From contig NZ_CP026100.1 of assembly GCF_003722335.1 (NCBI RefSeq), positions 1,023,501 to 1,087,500 on the forward strand: a DNA stretch of 64,000 nucleotides, given 5' to 3'. The DNA is from Caulobacter flavus (GTDB lineage Bacteria; Pseudomonadota; Alphaproteobacteria; Caulobacterales; Caulobacteraceae). Made by a program: the position numbers and the translations under genes. Under the pieces are notes generated by a model. That model did not search any database. It was not told where the DNA came from and was given only the letters and a program-made list of their open reading frames with translations. Every line of letters begins with the position of its first letter. Positions within the stretch are counted from its first letter, which is position 1. Shown one piece after another: positions 45,855 through 54,855 of the stretch.

Positions 45855-47255
45855 TCAAACCCCGATGAAGCCGGGAGCTTCCATCGCCGGGCGTGGCCAA
45901 CGGGCCGCGACCACGGCGCCGCCGCGCCTGCCGTTCCTGAAATCCACGGCGGCGCCGGTCCGTTCCAGGAGAGTCTTGGCGATGAAGAAGCCAAGGCCCA
46001 TGCCGATGTGCCCGGTGCGCGACCCTTCCGCCCCCGGACGCGAGGTCACGTAGGGCTCGCCCAGCTTGGCCAGCACCTCGGGTGAGAAGCCGGGCCCGTC
46101 GTCGCGCACCTCGATCAGGATCGAGCGCGGGTCGAAGCGGGCGACCACGATCACCTCGGAACGCGCGAAGTCGACGGCGTTCTCGACGATCGAGGTCAGG
46201 GCGTGGATCACCTCGGCCCGCCGCCAGACGTCGGGCGCCGACTTCCCCGAAGGGCCGTTGACCACCGCTTCGACCCGCACGCCGTGGATCATGTGCGGCT
46301 CGATGATCTCGTGCACCAGCTGGGTCAGGCTCATGCGCTCGTGGACGGCGTCCTGGGCCTCGGGCATTTCTGTCAGGCGCTGCAGGATCTCGCGGCAGCG
46401 GGCGGCCTGGCCGATCAGCAGCTCGGCGTCCTCGCGGGTCTGCTCGTCGGGGGCGCCGCGCGCCATTTCGCGGGCGACCACCGAGATGGTGGCCAGCGGC
46501 GTGCCCAGTTCGTGCGCGGCGGCGGCGGCCAGGGCGCCCAGGGCCGACAGGCGCTGTTCGCGGGCCAGCACCGTCTCGGTGACGTTGAGGGCCAGCTCCA
46601 TGCGGGCCGACTCCGTCGCCGCCTGCCAGGCGTAGAGGCCGGTGACGACGATGCCGAGGACCCTCGCCGCGACGATGCCGGCCATCAGCGAGGCCTCGGG
46701 CCTGGGCGGACTTGCGCCGGCGACCACGGGCAGCGGCATGTACAGGAAGGCCAGCACGACGGAGGCGATGACCGCCAGCACCCCAAGGCCGAGGGCGTAG
46801 CGCGCCGGCAAGGTGGCGGCCGCCAGGGTGACGGGCGCGATCAGCAGCAGGGAGAACGGATTGTAGACCCCGCCGGTCAGGTACAGCATCCCCGACAGCT
46901 GCAGGATGTCGAAGGCGATCTGGGCGGTGGCCTCGACGTCGCGGGCCAGCCGCTGGCCCGTCGAGGCCAGGCCGATCAGCACGTTCAGCCAGGCCGACAG
47001 GGCGATCAGCGAGAAGCACAGGGCGTAGGGAATCTGCCGGTCGAGGACGAGGCCGCAGAACAGCACCGTCACCGACTGGCCCGCCACCGTCAGCCAGCGT
47101 TGGGCGATCAGCGTTCGCACGCGCAGGCGTCCCTGGCGAAGCCCGGGGCCCGCCCAGGACCAGTCGTCGCTGTCTTGCGCGCCCGCGCCGTCGGGCCTAT
47201 CGAGCCCGCCGGGTGATGGTTTCTTCGGCGCGTCCTTGAACGAAGCGTCGGCCAT
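45855..47255 (-). CDS. regB: Redox sensor histidine kinase, RegB/ActS/PrrB family
   Basis: The 466-residue membrane kinase has six hydrophobic helices with the ubiquinone-binding motif 'GGVYNPFSLLLIAPVTLAA'. The phosphorylated His is in 'AAAAAHELGTPLATI', and the redox-active Cys is kept in 'GQAARCREILQRL'. The ATP site is 'DDGPGFSPEVL' and 'GMGLGFFIAKTLLERTG'. RegB senses the quinone pool and oxygen and phosphorylates RegA. The gene is divergent from a SCO1/SenC gene (56-bp gap), the classical neighbour of reg loci. Confidence 0.96.
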   Translation of the reverse strand: MADASFKDAPKKPSPGGLDRPDGAGAQDSDDWSWAGPGLRQGRLRVRTLIAQRWLTVAGQSVTVLFCGLVLDRQIPYALCFSLIALSAWLNVLIGLASTGQRLARDVEATAQIAFDILQLSGMLYLTGGVYNPFSLLLIAPVTLAAATLPARYALGLGVLAVIASVVLAFLYMPLPVVAGASPPRPEASLMAGIVAARVLGIVVTGLYAWQAATESARMELALNVTETVLAREQRLSALGALAAAAAHELGTPLATISVVAREMARGAPDEQTREDAELLIGQAARCREILQRLTEMPEAQDAVHERMSLTQLVHEIIEPHMIHGVRVEAVVNGPSGKSAPDVWRRAEVIHALTSIVENAVDFARSEVIVVARFDPRSILIEVRDDGPGFSPEVLAKLGEPYVTSRPGAEGSRTGHIGMGLGFFIAKTLLERTGAAVDFRNGRRGGAVVAARWPRPAMEAPGFIGV

Positions 47256-47311
47256 GACGCCACATTAAGGCCAGAAATTTCGATCTGGCGAGCCCCAAAG
47301 GATGTAACCCC

Positions 47312-47905
47312 ATGAACCGCAACCGCCTGATGGTCCTGGCCGTGTGCATCGTGGGCGTTCTCGTGGCCGGCGCGCTGATCGTCCAGAGCGGCGTCTTCCG
47401 CGCCGCGCCCAAGCCCGCGGCGGTCGGCGGACCGTTCCAGCTGGTCGACTACGACGGCAAGCCGACGGACGAGAGCGTGCTGAAGGGCAAGTGGAGCGCG
47501 ATGTTCTTCGGCTTCACCTACTGCCCCGACGTCTGCCCCGGCACGCTGCAGGCCCTGGCGACCGCCAGCGACCAGCTGGGTCCCAAGGCCAAGGACCTGC
47601 AGATCGTGATGATCTCGGTCGACCCGGCCCGCGACACCCCGGCCCAGATGAAGACCTACCTGACCGCCGGCCACCTGCCCAAGAACATCGTCGGCCTGAC
47701 CGGGACCCAGGCCCAGGTCGACGCCGCCGTGAAGACCTATCGCGCCTATGCCGGCAAGGTCGGCGACGGTCCCGACTACAGCATCGACCACTCCACGGCG
47801 ATCTACGTCATCGACCCCAAGGGCCGCTTCGACCGCGTCATCGCCTACAGCAGCCCGCCCGAGGAGATCGCCCGCCAGCTGAAGGCGGCGATGGAAGGCA
47901 AGTAG
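47312..47905 (+). CDS. senC: SCO1/SenC-family copper-binding thioredoxin-like protein
   Basis: The 197-residue protein has an N-terminal membrane anchor ('LMVLAVCIVGVLVAGALIV') and a periplasmic thioredoxin fold with the copper ligands CxxxC (Cys71, Cys75 in 'FTYCPDVCPGT') and a distal His in 'SIDHSTAIYVID'. SCO proteins deliver copper to the CuA site of cytochrome oxidase. The position divergent from regB, as in Rhodobacter (senC/prrC), links it to redox control. Confidence 0.95.
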   Translation: MNRNRLMVLAVCIVGVLVAGALIVQSGVFRAAPKPAAVGGPFQLVDYDGKPTDESVLKGKWSAMFFGFTYCPDVCPGTLQALATASDQLGPKAKDLQIVMISVDPARDTPAQMKTYLTAGHLPKNIVGLTGTQAQVDAAVKTYRAYAGKVGDGPDYSIDHSTAIYVIDPKGRFDRVIAYSSPPEEIARQLKAAMEGK

Positions 47906-48005
47906 AAGCCCATTTTTTGCGTTGCGGCGCCGTTAGGTCACCTCAGGGCTGTACCTTCTTAACGGCCGGCGTGTTATGCTGCAGCGCACAATCGCTGGAG
48001 ACGGC

Positions 48006-49271
48006 ATGCTGTACGCCCTGCACGAAGCGAGCTTCTACGCCTCGACCCCCATGCGCCTTGCGGCCCGCGCGGCCCGGGACTTCTGGGGCTCGCCGCTGAA
48101 CCCGGCCGCCAATACCGAACTCGGCCGGCGGCTCTATGCCGGCGCGGACCTGTTCTCCAACGTCACCCGCCGCTACGGCAAGCCCGACTGGCGCATCGAC
48201 AGCGTCAGGATCAACGACGTCGACGTGCGCGTGCGCCCCACCGTGGTCTGGCAGAGCCCCTGGGCCCGCCTGATCCAGTTCGACCGCGACATGTCGGACA
48301 TGCGCCGGGCCGGCCGCTTCGACCTCGATCCCGCCGTGCTGATCGTCGCGCCGCTGTCGGGCCACTACGCCACGCTGCTGCGCGGCACGGTCGAGGCCTT
48401 CCTGCCCAACCACGCCGTGTTCATCGTCGACTGGATCAATGCGCGCGAGGTCTCGGTCCTGCAGGGCCGCTTCGACTTCCACGACTACATCGACCACATC
48501 CGCGACATGCTGCGGGTGCTGGGCCCGCGCCCCAACGTGCTGGCCGTCTGCCAGCCCGGACCGCCGGTGCTGGCCGCCGCCGCCCTGATGGCCGAGGACG
48601 GCGACCCGTCGCGCCCCGCCAGCATGACCTTCATGGGCTCGCCGATCGACGCGCGCCTGTCGCCGACCGTGACCAACAACCTGGCGGAGGAGAAGCCCTT
48701 CACCTGGTTCCAGTCCAACATGATCTACACCGTGCCCGCGCCCTATCCGGGCATGGGCCGGCGCGTCTATCCGGGCTTCGTGCAGCTGGCCAGCTTCATG
48801 AGCATGAACGCCGACAAGCACCAGGAAGCCCACCGTCGCTACTTCAACAGCCTGGTCGAGGGCGACGGCGACGGGGCCGACAAGCACCTGGAGTTCTACG
48901 ACGAGTACCTGTCGGTGCTGGATCTGACCGAGGAGTTCTATCTCCAGACCATCGACATCGTCTTCCAGCGCCACCTGCTGCCCAAGGGCGAGCTGATGCA
49001 TCGCGGCCGGATGGTGCGCCCCGAGGCGATCACCGACATCGGCCTGATGACCGTCGAGGGCGAAAAGGACGACATCTCCGGCATCGGCCAGACCCAGGCC
49101 GCCCACGACCTGTGCGTCAACATCCCCGCCGAGCTGAAGGAAGACTACGTCCAGCCGGGCGTGGGCCATTACGGGGTGTTCAACGGCCGTCGGTTCCGCG
49201 AGGAGATCTATCCCAAGGTTCGCGACTTCATCCTGCGCACCGACCCCAACTTCGCCGGCAAGAAGGCCTAG
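48006..49271 (+). CDS. phaZ: Intracellular polyhydroxyalkanoate depolymerase
   Basis: The 421-residue enzyme breaks down stored PHA granules. The nucleophile is the Cys in 'VLAVCQPGPPVLAAAA', which replaces Ser in this family. Other marks are 'MLYALHEASFYASTPMRLAA', 'HAVFIVDWINAREV', 'FMGSPIDAR' and 'GVGHYGVFNGRRFREEIYP' with the catalytic His. The ATG at 48006 has GGAG 7 bases upstream and gives the family N-terminus. Its stop interlocks with the convergent lipase gene in CTAG. Confidence 0.96.
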   Translation: MLYALHEASFYASTPMRLAARAARDFWGSPLNPAANTELGRRLYAGADLFSNVTRRYGKPDWRIDSVRINDVDVRVRPTVVWQSPWARLIQFDRDMSDMRRAGRFDLDPAVLIVAPLSGHYATLLRGTVEAFLPNHAVFIVDWINAREVSVLQGRFDFHDYIDHIRDMLRVLGPRPNVLAVCQPGPPVLAAAALMAEDGDPSRPASMTFMGSPIDARLSPTVTNNLAEEKPFTWFQSNMIYTVPAPYPGMGRRVYPGFVQLASFMSMNADKHQEAHRRYFNSLVEGDGDGADKHLEFYDEYLSVLDLTEEFYLQTIDIVFQRHLLPKGELMHRGRMVRPEAITDIGLMTVEGEKDDISGIGQTQAAHDLCVNIPAELKEDYVQPGVGHYGVFNGRRFREEIYPKVRDFILRTDPNFAGKKA

Positions 49272-50239
49272 GCGAACACCGGCGGCAGGCTGCGTCCCAG
49301 CGACAGGCGTTCGGGCGCGGCCTCGTTCCACAGGTGGAAGACGCCCTTGAAGTGCCGCACGAGGTGAAACTCTCCCGCCCTGTTCCAGAAATGGAAGTAC
49401 AGGAAGGAGTCGTGGGCGATCGGATTGCCGATCAGGGTGTAGGTCTCGAAGCTGGACGGCCCCGTCCCGTGCCTTTGGCGGGTTACCCCATAGAGATTGA
49501 GGTCGTCGGCGATCACCCGGGCCAGGCGCGTTCCGGCGATCTCGGTCCCGTGGATCGGATCGTTGGGTCGGATGTAGTGGCGACTGGCGGCGATCGCCTG
49601 GGCGTCGAGCGCCCCTAGCCCACGGGCGGCCGCCACCGCGCGGATGGCGCCGGCGAACGGCGCCGAGGCGAAGCCCGTACAGGCGATCGGCAGGTGATCG
49701 GGCAGGCCGGCGGCGACGCGGAACAACGCGGCCTGGGCCTCGGCCATGGCCCCGCCCAGCGAGTGGCCGGTGAAGGTCACACGCCGTACGGCCACCCCGC
49801 GCGCGACCAGGGCGGCATGAGCGGCCAGCGCGTAGTCGAGGGCGGCGACGACCGTCCTGGTGTCGGTCAGCACAGCGGTCTTGAAGTTCAGCAGCCAGTC
49901 CAGTTCGCTGTCGGTGCCACGATTGACGACGACCAGCTCGGCCGGACCGGGCGCGTAGAAGGCGAAGGCGTCATAGCCGTTGGACCGGTCGTTGGCGGCG
50001 GGAACCGGCGCGGTCAGGCCCAGGTCGGCCAGCCACGGCGGCGCGGTGGCTTGGTCGGAGGGGTTGTGGAACGAGCGGTAGATCCAGGCGCTGAGCGCGG
50101 CCAGGGCCTCGTGACCGGCGGCGAACGGCGCGCCCGTGCGGGCATGGCTTCGTATGGCGGCCGCCAGGGCGGGGCTGCGCTCGCTACGCGTGGGAACCTT
50201 CAACGGTACAGCCACGGCTCGCCTCCAGATTGTTTGCAT
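49268..50239 (-). CDS. Class 3 lipase-like alpha/beta-hydrolase
   Basis: The 323-residue protein has the lipase elbow GHSLGG ('RVTFTGHSLGGAMAEAQAALF') and an upstream 'AELVVVNRGTDSELDWLLNF', the oxyanion region of the class 3 lipase fold. A later 'IHGTEIAG' may be the acid region and 'NPIAHDSFLYF' may supply the His. There is no obvious signal peptide, so it probably acts inside the cell. The ATG at 50239 lacks a strong ribosome site. Convergence with phaZ is by a shared CTAG. Confidence 0.85.
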   Translation of the reverse strand: MQTIWRRAVAVPLKVPTRSERSPALAAAIRSHARTGAPFAAGHEALAALSAWIYRSFHNPSDQATAPPWLADLGLTAPVPAANDRSNGYDAFAFYAPGPAELVVVNRGTDSELDWLLNFKTAVLTDTRTVVAALDYALAAHAALVARGVAVRRVTFTGHSLGGAMAEAQAALFRVAAGLPDHLPIACTGFASAPFAGAIRAVAAARGLGALDAQAIAASRHYIRPNDPIHGTEIAGTRLARVIADDLNLYGVTRQRHGTGPSSFETYTLIGNPIAHDSFLYFHFWNRAGEFHLVRHFKGVFHLWNEAAPERLSLGRSLPPVFA

Positions 50240-50337
50240 ATCGATGTTATCTTCAGGGTAGATCCGCGCGGCCTCGTCGGTCAACGGCGACGCTCGGGCC
50301 CTTGCGCGCCGCCGCGAGCGGGGCGATCTAGGGAGCG

Positions 50338-51075
50338 ATGAACCTCTTCCGCCCGCAGCCGAAAGCCGCTCCCAAACGCTTCGCCGACGGCGACCGGCTG
50401 GAGATCGAACGCTGCGCCGTGCGCCTGAAGGTGGACGGCCGGGCCCGCCGCGTGTCGCTGCGGGTCGACCGGGCCAAGTCCGAGATCGTCGCCATTGCCC
50501 CCAACGCACGCCGCCTGACCGAGGCGGTGGCCTTCGCCCACGAGAAGGCCGGCTGGATGAGCCTGCAGCTGGCCGCCCTGCCCGGCCGACAGGTGATCGA
50601 GCCCGGCGGCGTGCTGAAGATCTGGGGCAAGGCCTACCGGCTCGAGATCGGTCCTGGCCGGGCGCGGATGACCGAAGACGCGCTGATCGCGCCCGACGAC
50701 GCCAACTGGTCCCTGAAGATCCTGCGGCTGGTCAAGCACCGGGCGCTGGAGATCCTGACCGAGCGGACCGCCCATCACGCCGGACGTCTGGGACGGCCGA
50801 TGCCGTCGGTGGCGGTGGCCGATCCCAAGGCGCGCTGGGGCTCTTGCCGCCCGGCCAGGCCGGGCGCGCCGGCGGCGATCCGCTACAGCTGGCGGCTGGT
50901 GCTGGCGCCGGCGGCCGTGGCCGACTACGTCGTCGCCCACGAATGCGCCCACCTGATCGAGGCCAATCACGGCCCGCGCTTCTGGGCGCTGTGCGAGACC
51001 CTGATCGGCGATCCGTCGCCGCACCGGGCCTGGCTGCGGTCGCATGCCGCCGAGCTGCACGCGATCTCGGCCTAG
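50338..51075 (+). CDS. YgjP-like zinc metalloprotease (M48/SprT-type, DUF45)
   Basis: The 245-residue protein has the zinc motif HExxH as 'VVAHECAHLIEANHGPRFW', with the third ligand in 'NHGPRFW', plus 'RWGSC' upstream. This matches the YgjP/DUF45 family, seen near restriction systems and as a lone gene. The N-terminus is a beta-rich module ('RLEIERCAVRLKVDGRARRVSLRVD'). The gene lies alone, followed by a hairpin and the convergent peroxiredoxin gene. Confidence 0.9.
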   Translation: MNLFRPQPKAAPKRFADGDRLEIERCAVRLKVDGRARRVSLRVDRAKSEIVAIAPNARRLTEAVAFAHEKAGWMSLQLAALPGRQVIEPGGVLKIWGKAYRLEIGPGRARMTEDALIAPDDANWSLKILRLVKHRALEILTERTAHHAGRLGRPMPSVAVADPKARWGSCRPARPGAPAAIRYSWRLVLAPAAVADYVVAHECAHLIEANHGPRFWALCETLIGDPSPHRAWLRSHAAELHAISA

Positions 51076-51085
51076 ACAGATGGCC

Positions 51086-51113
51086 GTCATCCCGACCGCG
51101 GGGCCGGGATGAC
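51086..51113. terminator. Hairpin between convergent genes
   Basis: GTCATCCCG (51086-51094) pairs with CGGGATGAC (51105-51113). The arm resembles a shortened family A hairpin. It lies between the metalloprotease and peroxiredoxin genes and could terminate both. Confidence 0.65.
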
Positions 51114-51131
51114 AACGAGATTGCCGGCTGC

Positions 51132-51614
51132 CTACAGCTGGCCCAGCATGTAGTCGGCCGACGACACCTTGAATTCGCCGGCTTCCTCGACGTTCAGGGT
51201 CGTGACGACGCCGTCCTTGGCGATCAGCGAGTAGCGCTGCGAGCGCGAGCCCATGCCGAACTTGCTGCCGTCGAAATCCAGGCCGATGGCGCGGGTGAAG
51301 TCGCCATTGCCGTCGGCCAGCAGCACCACTTCGTCGGCGATGCCCTGGTCGGCGCCCCAGGCCTTCATCACGAAGACGTCGTTGACCGAGACGCAGGCGA
51401 TCGTGTCGACGCCCTTGGCCTTCAGGTCGGCGGCCTTTTCCTTAAAGCCCGGCAGGTGCTTGGCCGAGCAGGTGGGGGTGAATGCGCCGGGGACGGCGAA
51501 GAGGGCGACGGTCTTGCCCTTGAAGAGGTCGTCGGAAGTGACCGGCGCCGGGCCTTCGGCCGTGCTGGTCATGAACGTGGCCGCCGGAAGCGTGTCGCCA
51601 ACCTTGATCGCCAT
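51132..51614 (-). CDS. Peroxiredoxin of the Prx5 type
   Basis: The 160-residue protein reduces H2O2 and alkyl hydroperoxides. The peroxidatic Cys is in 'ALFAVPGAFTPTCSAKHLPGF', with the resolving Cys in 'VDTIACVSVNDVFVMKAW'. 'LLADGNGDFTRAIGLDFD' is characteristic of the Prx5/AhpE-like group. The start at 51614 gives 'MAIKVGDTLPAATFM', the usual N-terminus. It is divergent from the YqgE gene. Confidence 0.94.
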   Translation of the reverse strand: MAIKVGDTLPAATFMTSTAEGPAPVTSDDLFKGKTVALFAVPGAFTPTCSAKHLPGFKEKAADLKAKGVDTIACVSVNDVFVMKAWGADQGIADEVVLLADGNGDFTRAIGLDFDGSKFGMGSRSQRYSLIAKDGVVTTLNVEEAGEFKVSSADYMLGQL

Positions 51615-51722
51615 GGTGTGATCCTGTGCTGAAAGGGCCGTCCGGAGATAAAGCGTCCGGATCGGTTCGCCAATAACGTGGTTTGACTTGAAACCGACGC
51701 GTTGTGTGCCGATCCTCAACAG

Positions 51723-52319
51723 ATGGACGCTCCCGAGACCGCTCCCCTCGACGGCGAGGGCCAATTCCTGACCGGCCGGCTCCTGGTGGCCATGCCCGGC
51801 ATCGAGGACCCGCGCTTCGAGCGCGCCGTGGTCTATCTGTGCTCGCACGACGACGAGCAGGCCATGGGCCTGGCGGTCAACCGCCCGGTCGAGGGCCTGA
51901 CGGTGTACGAGCTGCTCGACAAGCTGGGCGTGGAACCCGAGGTCCGCGCGCCCAGCGACCTGGTCATGCTGGGCGGCCCGGTCGAGCGCGAACGCGGCTT
52001 CGTGCTGCACACCGACGACTACGTCTCGCCGGACTCCACCTCGCCGGTGGCCGACGGCCTGGCCCTGACCGTCACCCGCGACGCGCTGGACGCCCTGGGC
52101 AGCCGCATCCACCGCCCCCGCCGGGCGATCCTGGCGCTGGGCTATTCCGGCTGGGGCCCCGGCCAGCTCGAGCAGGAGCTGCGCGACAACGTCTGGCTCA
52201 TCTGCGACGCCGACGAGACCCTGCTGTTCGGCGACGACCACGAAAGCAAGTGGACCCGCGCCCTGGCCAAGATCGGCATCACGGCCGACCACCTGTCGGC
52301 CCAGGCCGGGCGGGCCTAG
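51723..52319 (+). CDS. yqgE: YqgE/AlgH family protein (UPF0301)
   Basis: The 198-residue protein matches AlgH/YqgE: 'FLTGRLLVAMPGIEDPRFERAVVYLCSHDDEQAMGLAVNRP', 'LGGPVERERGFVLH' and 'LALGYSGWGPGQLEQELRDNVWL'. The role is not established, though some members affect alginate production. The ATG at 51723 is favoured over a GTG at 51702; no strong ribosome site is visible for either. Its TAG interlocks with the convergent kinase gene in a shared CTAG. Confidence 0.9.
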   Translation: MDAPETAPLDGEGQFLTGRLLVAMPGIEDPRFERAVVYLCSHDDEQAMGLAVNRPVEGLTVYELLDKLGVEPEVRAPSDLVMLGGPVERERGFVLHTDDYVSPDSTSPVADGLALTVTRDALDALGSRIHRPRRAILALGYSGWGPGQLEQELRDNVWLICDADETLLFGDDHESKWTRALAKIGITADHLSAQAGRA

Positions 52320-53944
52320 GCGCGCGTCAGCGGCACGTCGAAGCGGAACGTCGAGCCGGCGCCAGGCGCGCTGTCGACGCTGATCGCGCCGCCCATCAGC
52401 TCGACCAGTTCGCGGCAGATCGCCAGGCCAAGGCCCGATCCGCCATGAGACCGTGTCGAGGAGTCGTCGAGCTGGGAGAAGGTCCCGAACAGCCGCGGCA
52501 GGTCGCTCGCCGCGACGCCGACGCCCGTGTCGGCGATCTCGAACGCCAGTCCGCGCGCGCTGCGCGCCGCCGAGACCCTGACCGAACCGACCTCGGTGAA
52601 CTTGACCGCATTGGCCACCAGGTTGCCGAACACCTGGCGCAGCCGCATCGGATCGCCCCGCCAGCGCCCCCGGGCGTCCTCGGCGACGTCCCAGCCCAGG
52701 GCGATCCCGCCGCTGGCGGCGGCGCCCGAAAAGATCGCGCAGCTGGCCTCGACCAGGTCCTCGACGACGAAGACCTCCTCGCGCAGGCCCACCGCCCCCG
52801 CCTCCAGCCGGGCCATGTCGAGCACGTTGCTCAGCAGGGCCAGAAGCGCCCGCGACGACTCCTCGACGATGGCCAGGCGCTCGCGCTGGACCGGCGGCAG
52901 CTCGCCCAACGCCATGATCTGGGTCATGCCCAGGACGCCGTTCAGCGGCGTGCGGATCTCGTGGCTCATATTGGCCAGGAACTGGGTCTTGGCGACATTG
53001 GCCGCCTCGGCCTGCTCCTTGGCCACGACCAGGGCCTGGCGCTTGGCCGACAGCGAGGCCACCACGCGCGACAGCCAGACGAACAGCACCAGGCTGGCGG
53101 CCAGCAGCAGCAGGAACATCGCGCCGATCCACGGCGCAGCCCGCAGCAGCAGCGACATGCCCGGATCCCGCGCCGGCCAGGCCAGGGCGCCGACCCGTCG
53201 CCCGGCGCGGTCGCGCAGTTCGACATGCGGCTGGCTTGGCCGGGCCCGCGTCGTCAGCGCCAGCCCGTCGACGCCCAGATCGCCGCGCATGCCCTGGATG
53301 AACCTCGCGTCGACGCGCCGGGCGGTGAGCACGACGACCGGTTCGGTCGGCTGCGTCCGCGCCAGGTCCGCGTGCTCGACGATCACGTCGCTGGCGGCGA
53401 CCAGATAGATCCCGTCGGCCGCCTGGAAGAGACCCGAGGCCGTCGAGACCCCCTCCAGATTGATCCGTCCCGCCCGGCGGGCGGCCGCCGCGCGGGCGGC
53501 GACCTCGTCGATCATCGGCGCCGTCGCGGAGCGCAGCGCCTCGATCCTGGCCGCCGGCGCCCGCGCGCCTTCCGAGGAGGCGTAGATCACCGCGCCGCGC
53601 CGGACCGCGAAGGTCAGGTCGTGACCGAAGTAGCGATGGTAGTAGTCGCCGAAATTGACGTCGGCCCAGGCCGCGTCCACCTCGCCCGCCGTCGCGGCGT
53701 AGGCGTCATCCCAGACCGTGGCCGAGGTCAGCTCACGGGTCATGCGCTCCAGCGTGCGCTGCACGGTGCGCTCGACCAGGGCCCGCTCGTCCAGGGTCTC
53801 GATATGATCGAGGGAGCGGGCGGCCAGCAGCATCAGCGCCAGGGCGCCGAGGATCGACACCGCGACCAGCACCGCGGCCGACCCGACGATCCAGTGGATC
53901 GCATTGAGCCGGCGGGCTTCGAGGGAAAGGGGATTGTGCACCAC
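52316..53944 (-). CDS. Membrane sensor histidine kinase with CHASE4 domain
   Basis: The 542-residue protein has two membrane helices ('WIVGSAAVLVAVSILGALALML' and 'WIGAMFLLLLAASLVLFVWL') enclosing a periplasmic CHASE4-type sensor of about 210 residues ('RTVQRTLERMTRELTSATVWDDAYA', 'NFGDYYHRYFGHDLTF'). The phosphorylated His is in 'ANMSHEIRTPLNGVLGM' and the ATP site in 'FEIADTGVGVAASDLPRLF' and 'GSGLGLAICRELVE'. No response regulator gene is adjacent, so it is an orphan kinase. The start is one of two tandem GTG codons. Confidence 0.92.
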   Translation of the reverse strand: MVHNPLSLEARRLNAIHWIVGSAAVLVAVSILGALALMLLAARSLDHIETLDERALVERTVQRTLERMTRELTSATVWDDAYAATAGEVDAAWADVNFGDYYHRYFGHDLTFAVRRGAVIYASSEGARAPAARIEALRSATAPMIDEVAARAAAARRAGRINLEGVSTASGLFQAADGIYLVAASDVIVEHADLARTQPTEPVVVLTARRVDARFIQGMRGDLGVDGLALTTRARPSQPHVELRDRAGRRVGALAWPARDPGMSLLLRAAPWIGAMFLLLLAASLVLFVWLSRVVASLSAKRQALVVAKEQAEAANVAKTQFLANMSHEIRTPLNGVLGMTQIMALGELPPVQRERLAIVEESSRALLALLSNVLDMARLEAGAVGLREEVFVVEDLVEASCAIFSGAAASGGIALGWDVAEDARGRWRGDPMRLRQVFGNLVANAVKFTEVGSVRVSAARSARGLAFEIADTGVGVAASDLPRLFGTFSQLDDSSTRSHGGSGLGLAICRELVELMGGAISVDSAPGAGSTFRFDVPLTRA

Positions 53945-54079
53945 GTCCCCGGCCTAGGGGATTTGCGGCTAGCGTTTCGTTAAGTGCGACCGATGGCCGC
54001 AAGGCGCTGTTTTTCCTCACGCTTAAGCGCTTCGGTGAAGGTCTGGGCGGCACTGCATCGGCTCGATCCGGAGCTTTCG

Positions 54080-54739
54080 ATGCGCACCCTTCTCGCCGGC
54101 GCGGCCCTCGCCGCCCTCGTTCCCGTCCTGGCCCAGGCCGCCGAGCCCGTGACCCTGAGCTACAAGCTCGGGATCGTCTCGGACTACCGGTTCCGGGGCG
54201 TGACCTTCTCGGACCGCGAGCCGGCCCTGCAGGGCGGCGTGACGGCCTCGGCCGGCAATGGCCTTTATGGCTGGGTCTGGGGCTCGACCATCGCCGACTA
54301 CGGCGGCGCCGACACCGAACTCGACGCCGCCGTCGGCTGGACGGGCGCGGCGGGCGGCTTGACCCTCGACGTCTCGGCCGCGCGCTACGGCTATCCGGGC
54401 GGCAAGGGCGTCGATTACTGGGAGTTTCCGGTCTCGGCCGCCCATGCGGCCGGCGACTGGACCTGGGCGGTCGGCGCGGCCTGGTCGCCGGAGCAGGACG
54501 CCCTGGGCGGCCAGGACAACCGCTATGGCTACGCCCGCGCCGCCTGGACCTCGCCCAAGGCGCCGGTGAGCGTCACCGCCCAGCTCGGCCGCGAGCACGG
54601 CGCCTTCGCCCCCGATGGCAAGTGGGACTGGTCCCTGGGCGCGACGCGCAAGATCAAGGCCCTGGAGCTGGGCCTGACCTATGTCGGCAGCGACCGCGCC
54701 GGCGACACGGTCGTGGCGACGGTGACGGCGGGGTTCTAG
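54080..54739 (+). CDS. TorF-family putative outer-membrane porin
   Basis: The 219-residue precursor has a signal peptide ('RTLLAGAALAALVPVLAQAAEP') and a beta-barrel with alternating hydrophobic strands, starting 'LSYKLGIVSDYRFRGVTFSDREPALQGGV', the signature of the TorF/Gcw_chp family. The last residue is Phe ('VTAGF'), needed for outer-membrane insertion. Members are common in Caulobacter and relatives. It shares the upstream gap with the CHASE4 kinase gene, which could link it to sensing. A strong terminator follows. Confidence 0.9.
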   Translation: MRTLLAGAALAALVPVLAQAAEPVTLSYKLGIVSDYRFRGVTFSDREPALQGGVTASAGNGLYGWVWGSTIADYGGADTELDAAVGWTGAAGGLTLDVSAARYGYPGGKGVDYWEFPVSAAHAAGDWTWAVGAAWSPEQDALGGQDNRYGYARAAWTSPKAPVSVTAQLGREHGAFAPDGKWDWSLGATRKIKALELGLTYVGSDRAGDTVVATVTAGF

Positions 54740-54795
54740 GCGAGAAGTCCCGTCCCCCTCGACGGGGCGGGGAACACAAAGGATGCCGGAACGCA

Positions 54796-54835
54796 AAACG
54801 GGCGGCCCCTCTCGGAGCCGCCCGCTGCTTTTTCA
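54796..54835. terminator. Terminator between the porin gene and pnp
   Basis: CGGGCGGC (54799-54806) pairs with GCCGCCCG (54817-54824), extended by GG-CC bases near the loop, and is followed by CTTTTTC on the plus strand. A T-run (CGTTTTG) is present on the minus strand as well, so it can serve pnp. Confidence 0.85.
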
Positions 54836-54855
54836 GGTCGCCCTGAAAGCCGTCA

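Noticed and set aside
47906..48005. PhaR-type operator before phaZ
   Set aside because: TGC-rich words and one CTGCAG are present, but no clear two-fold site beyond chance.
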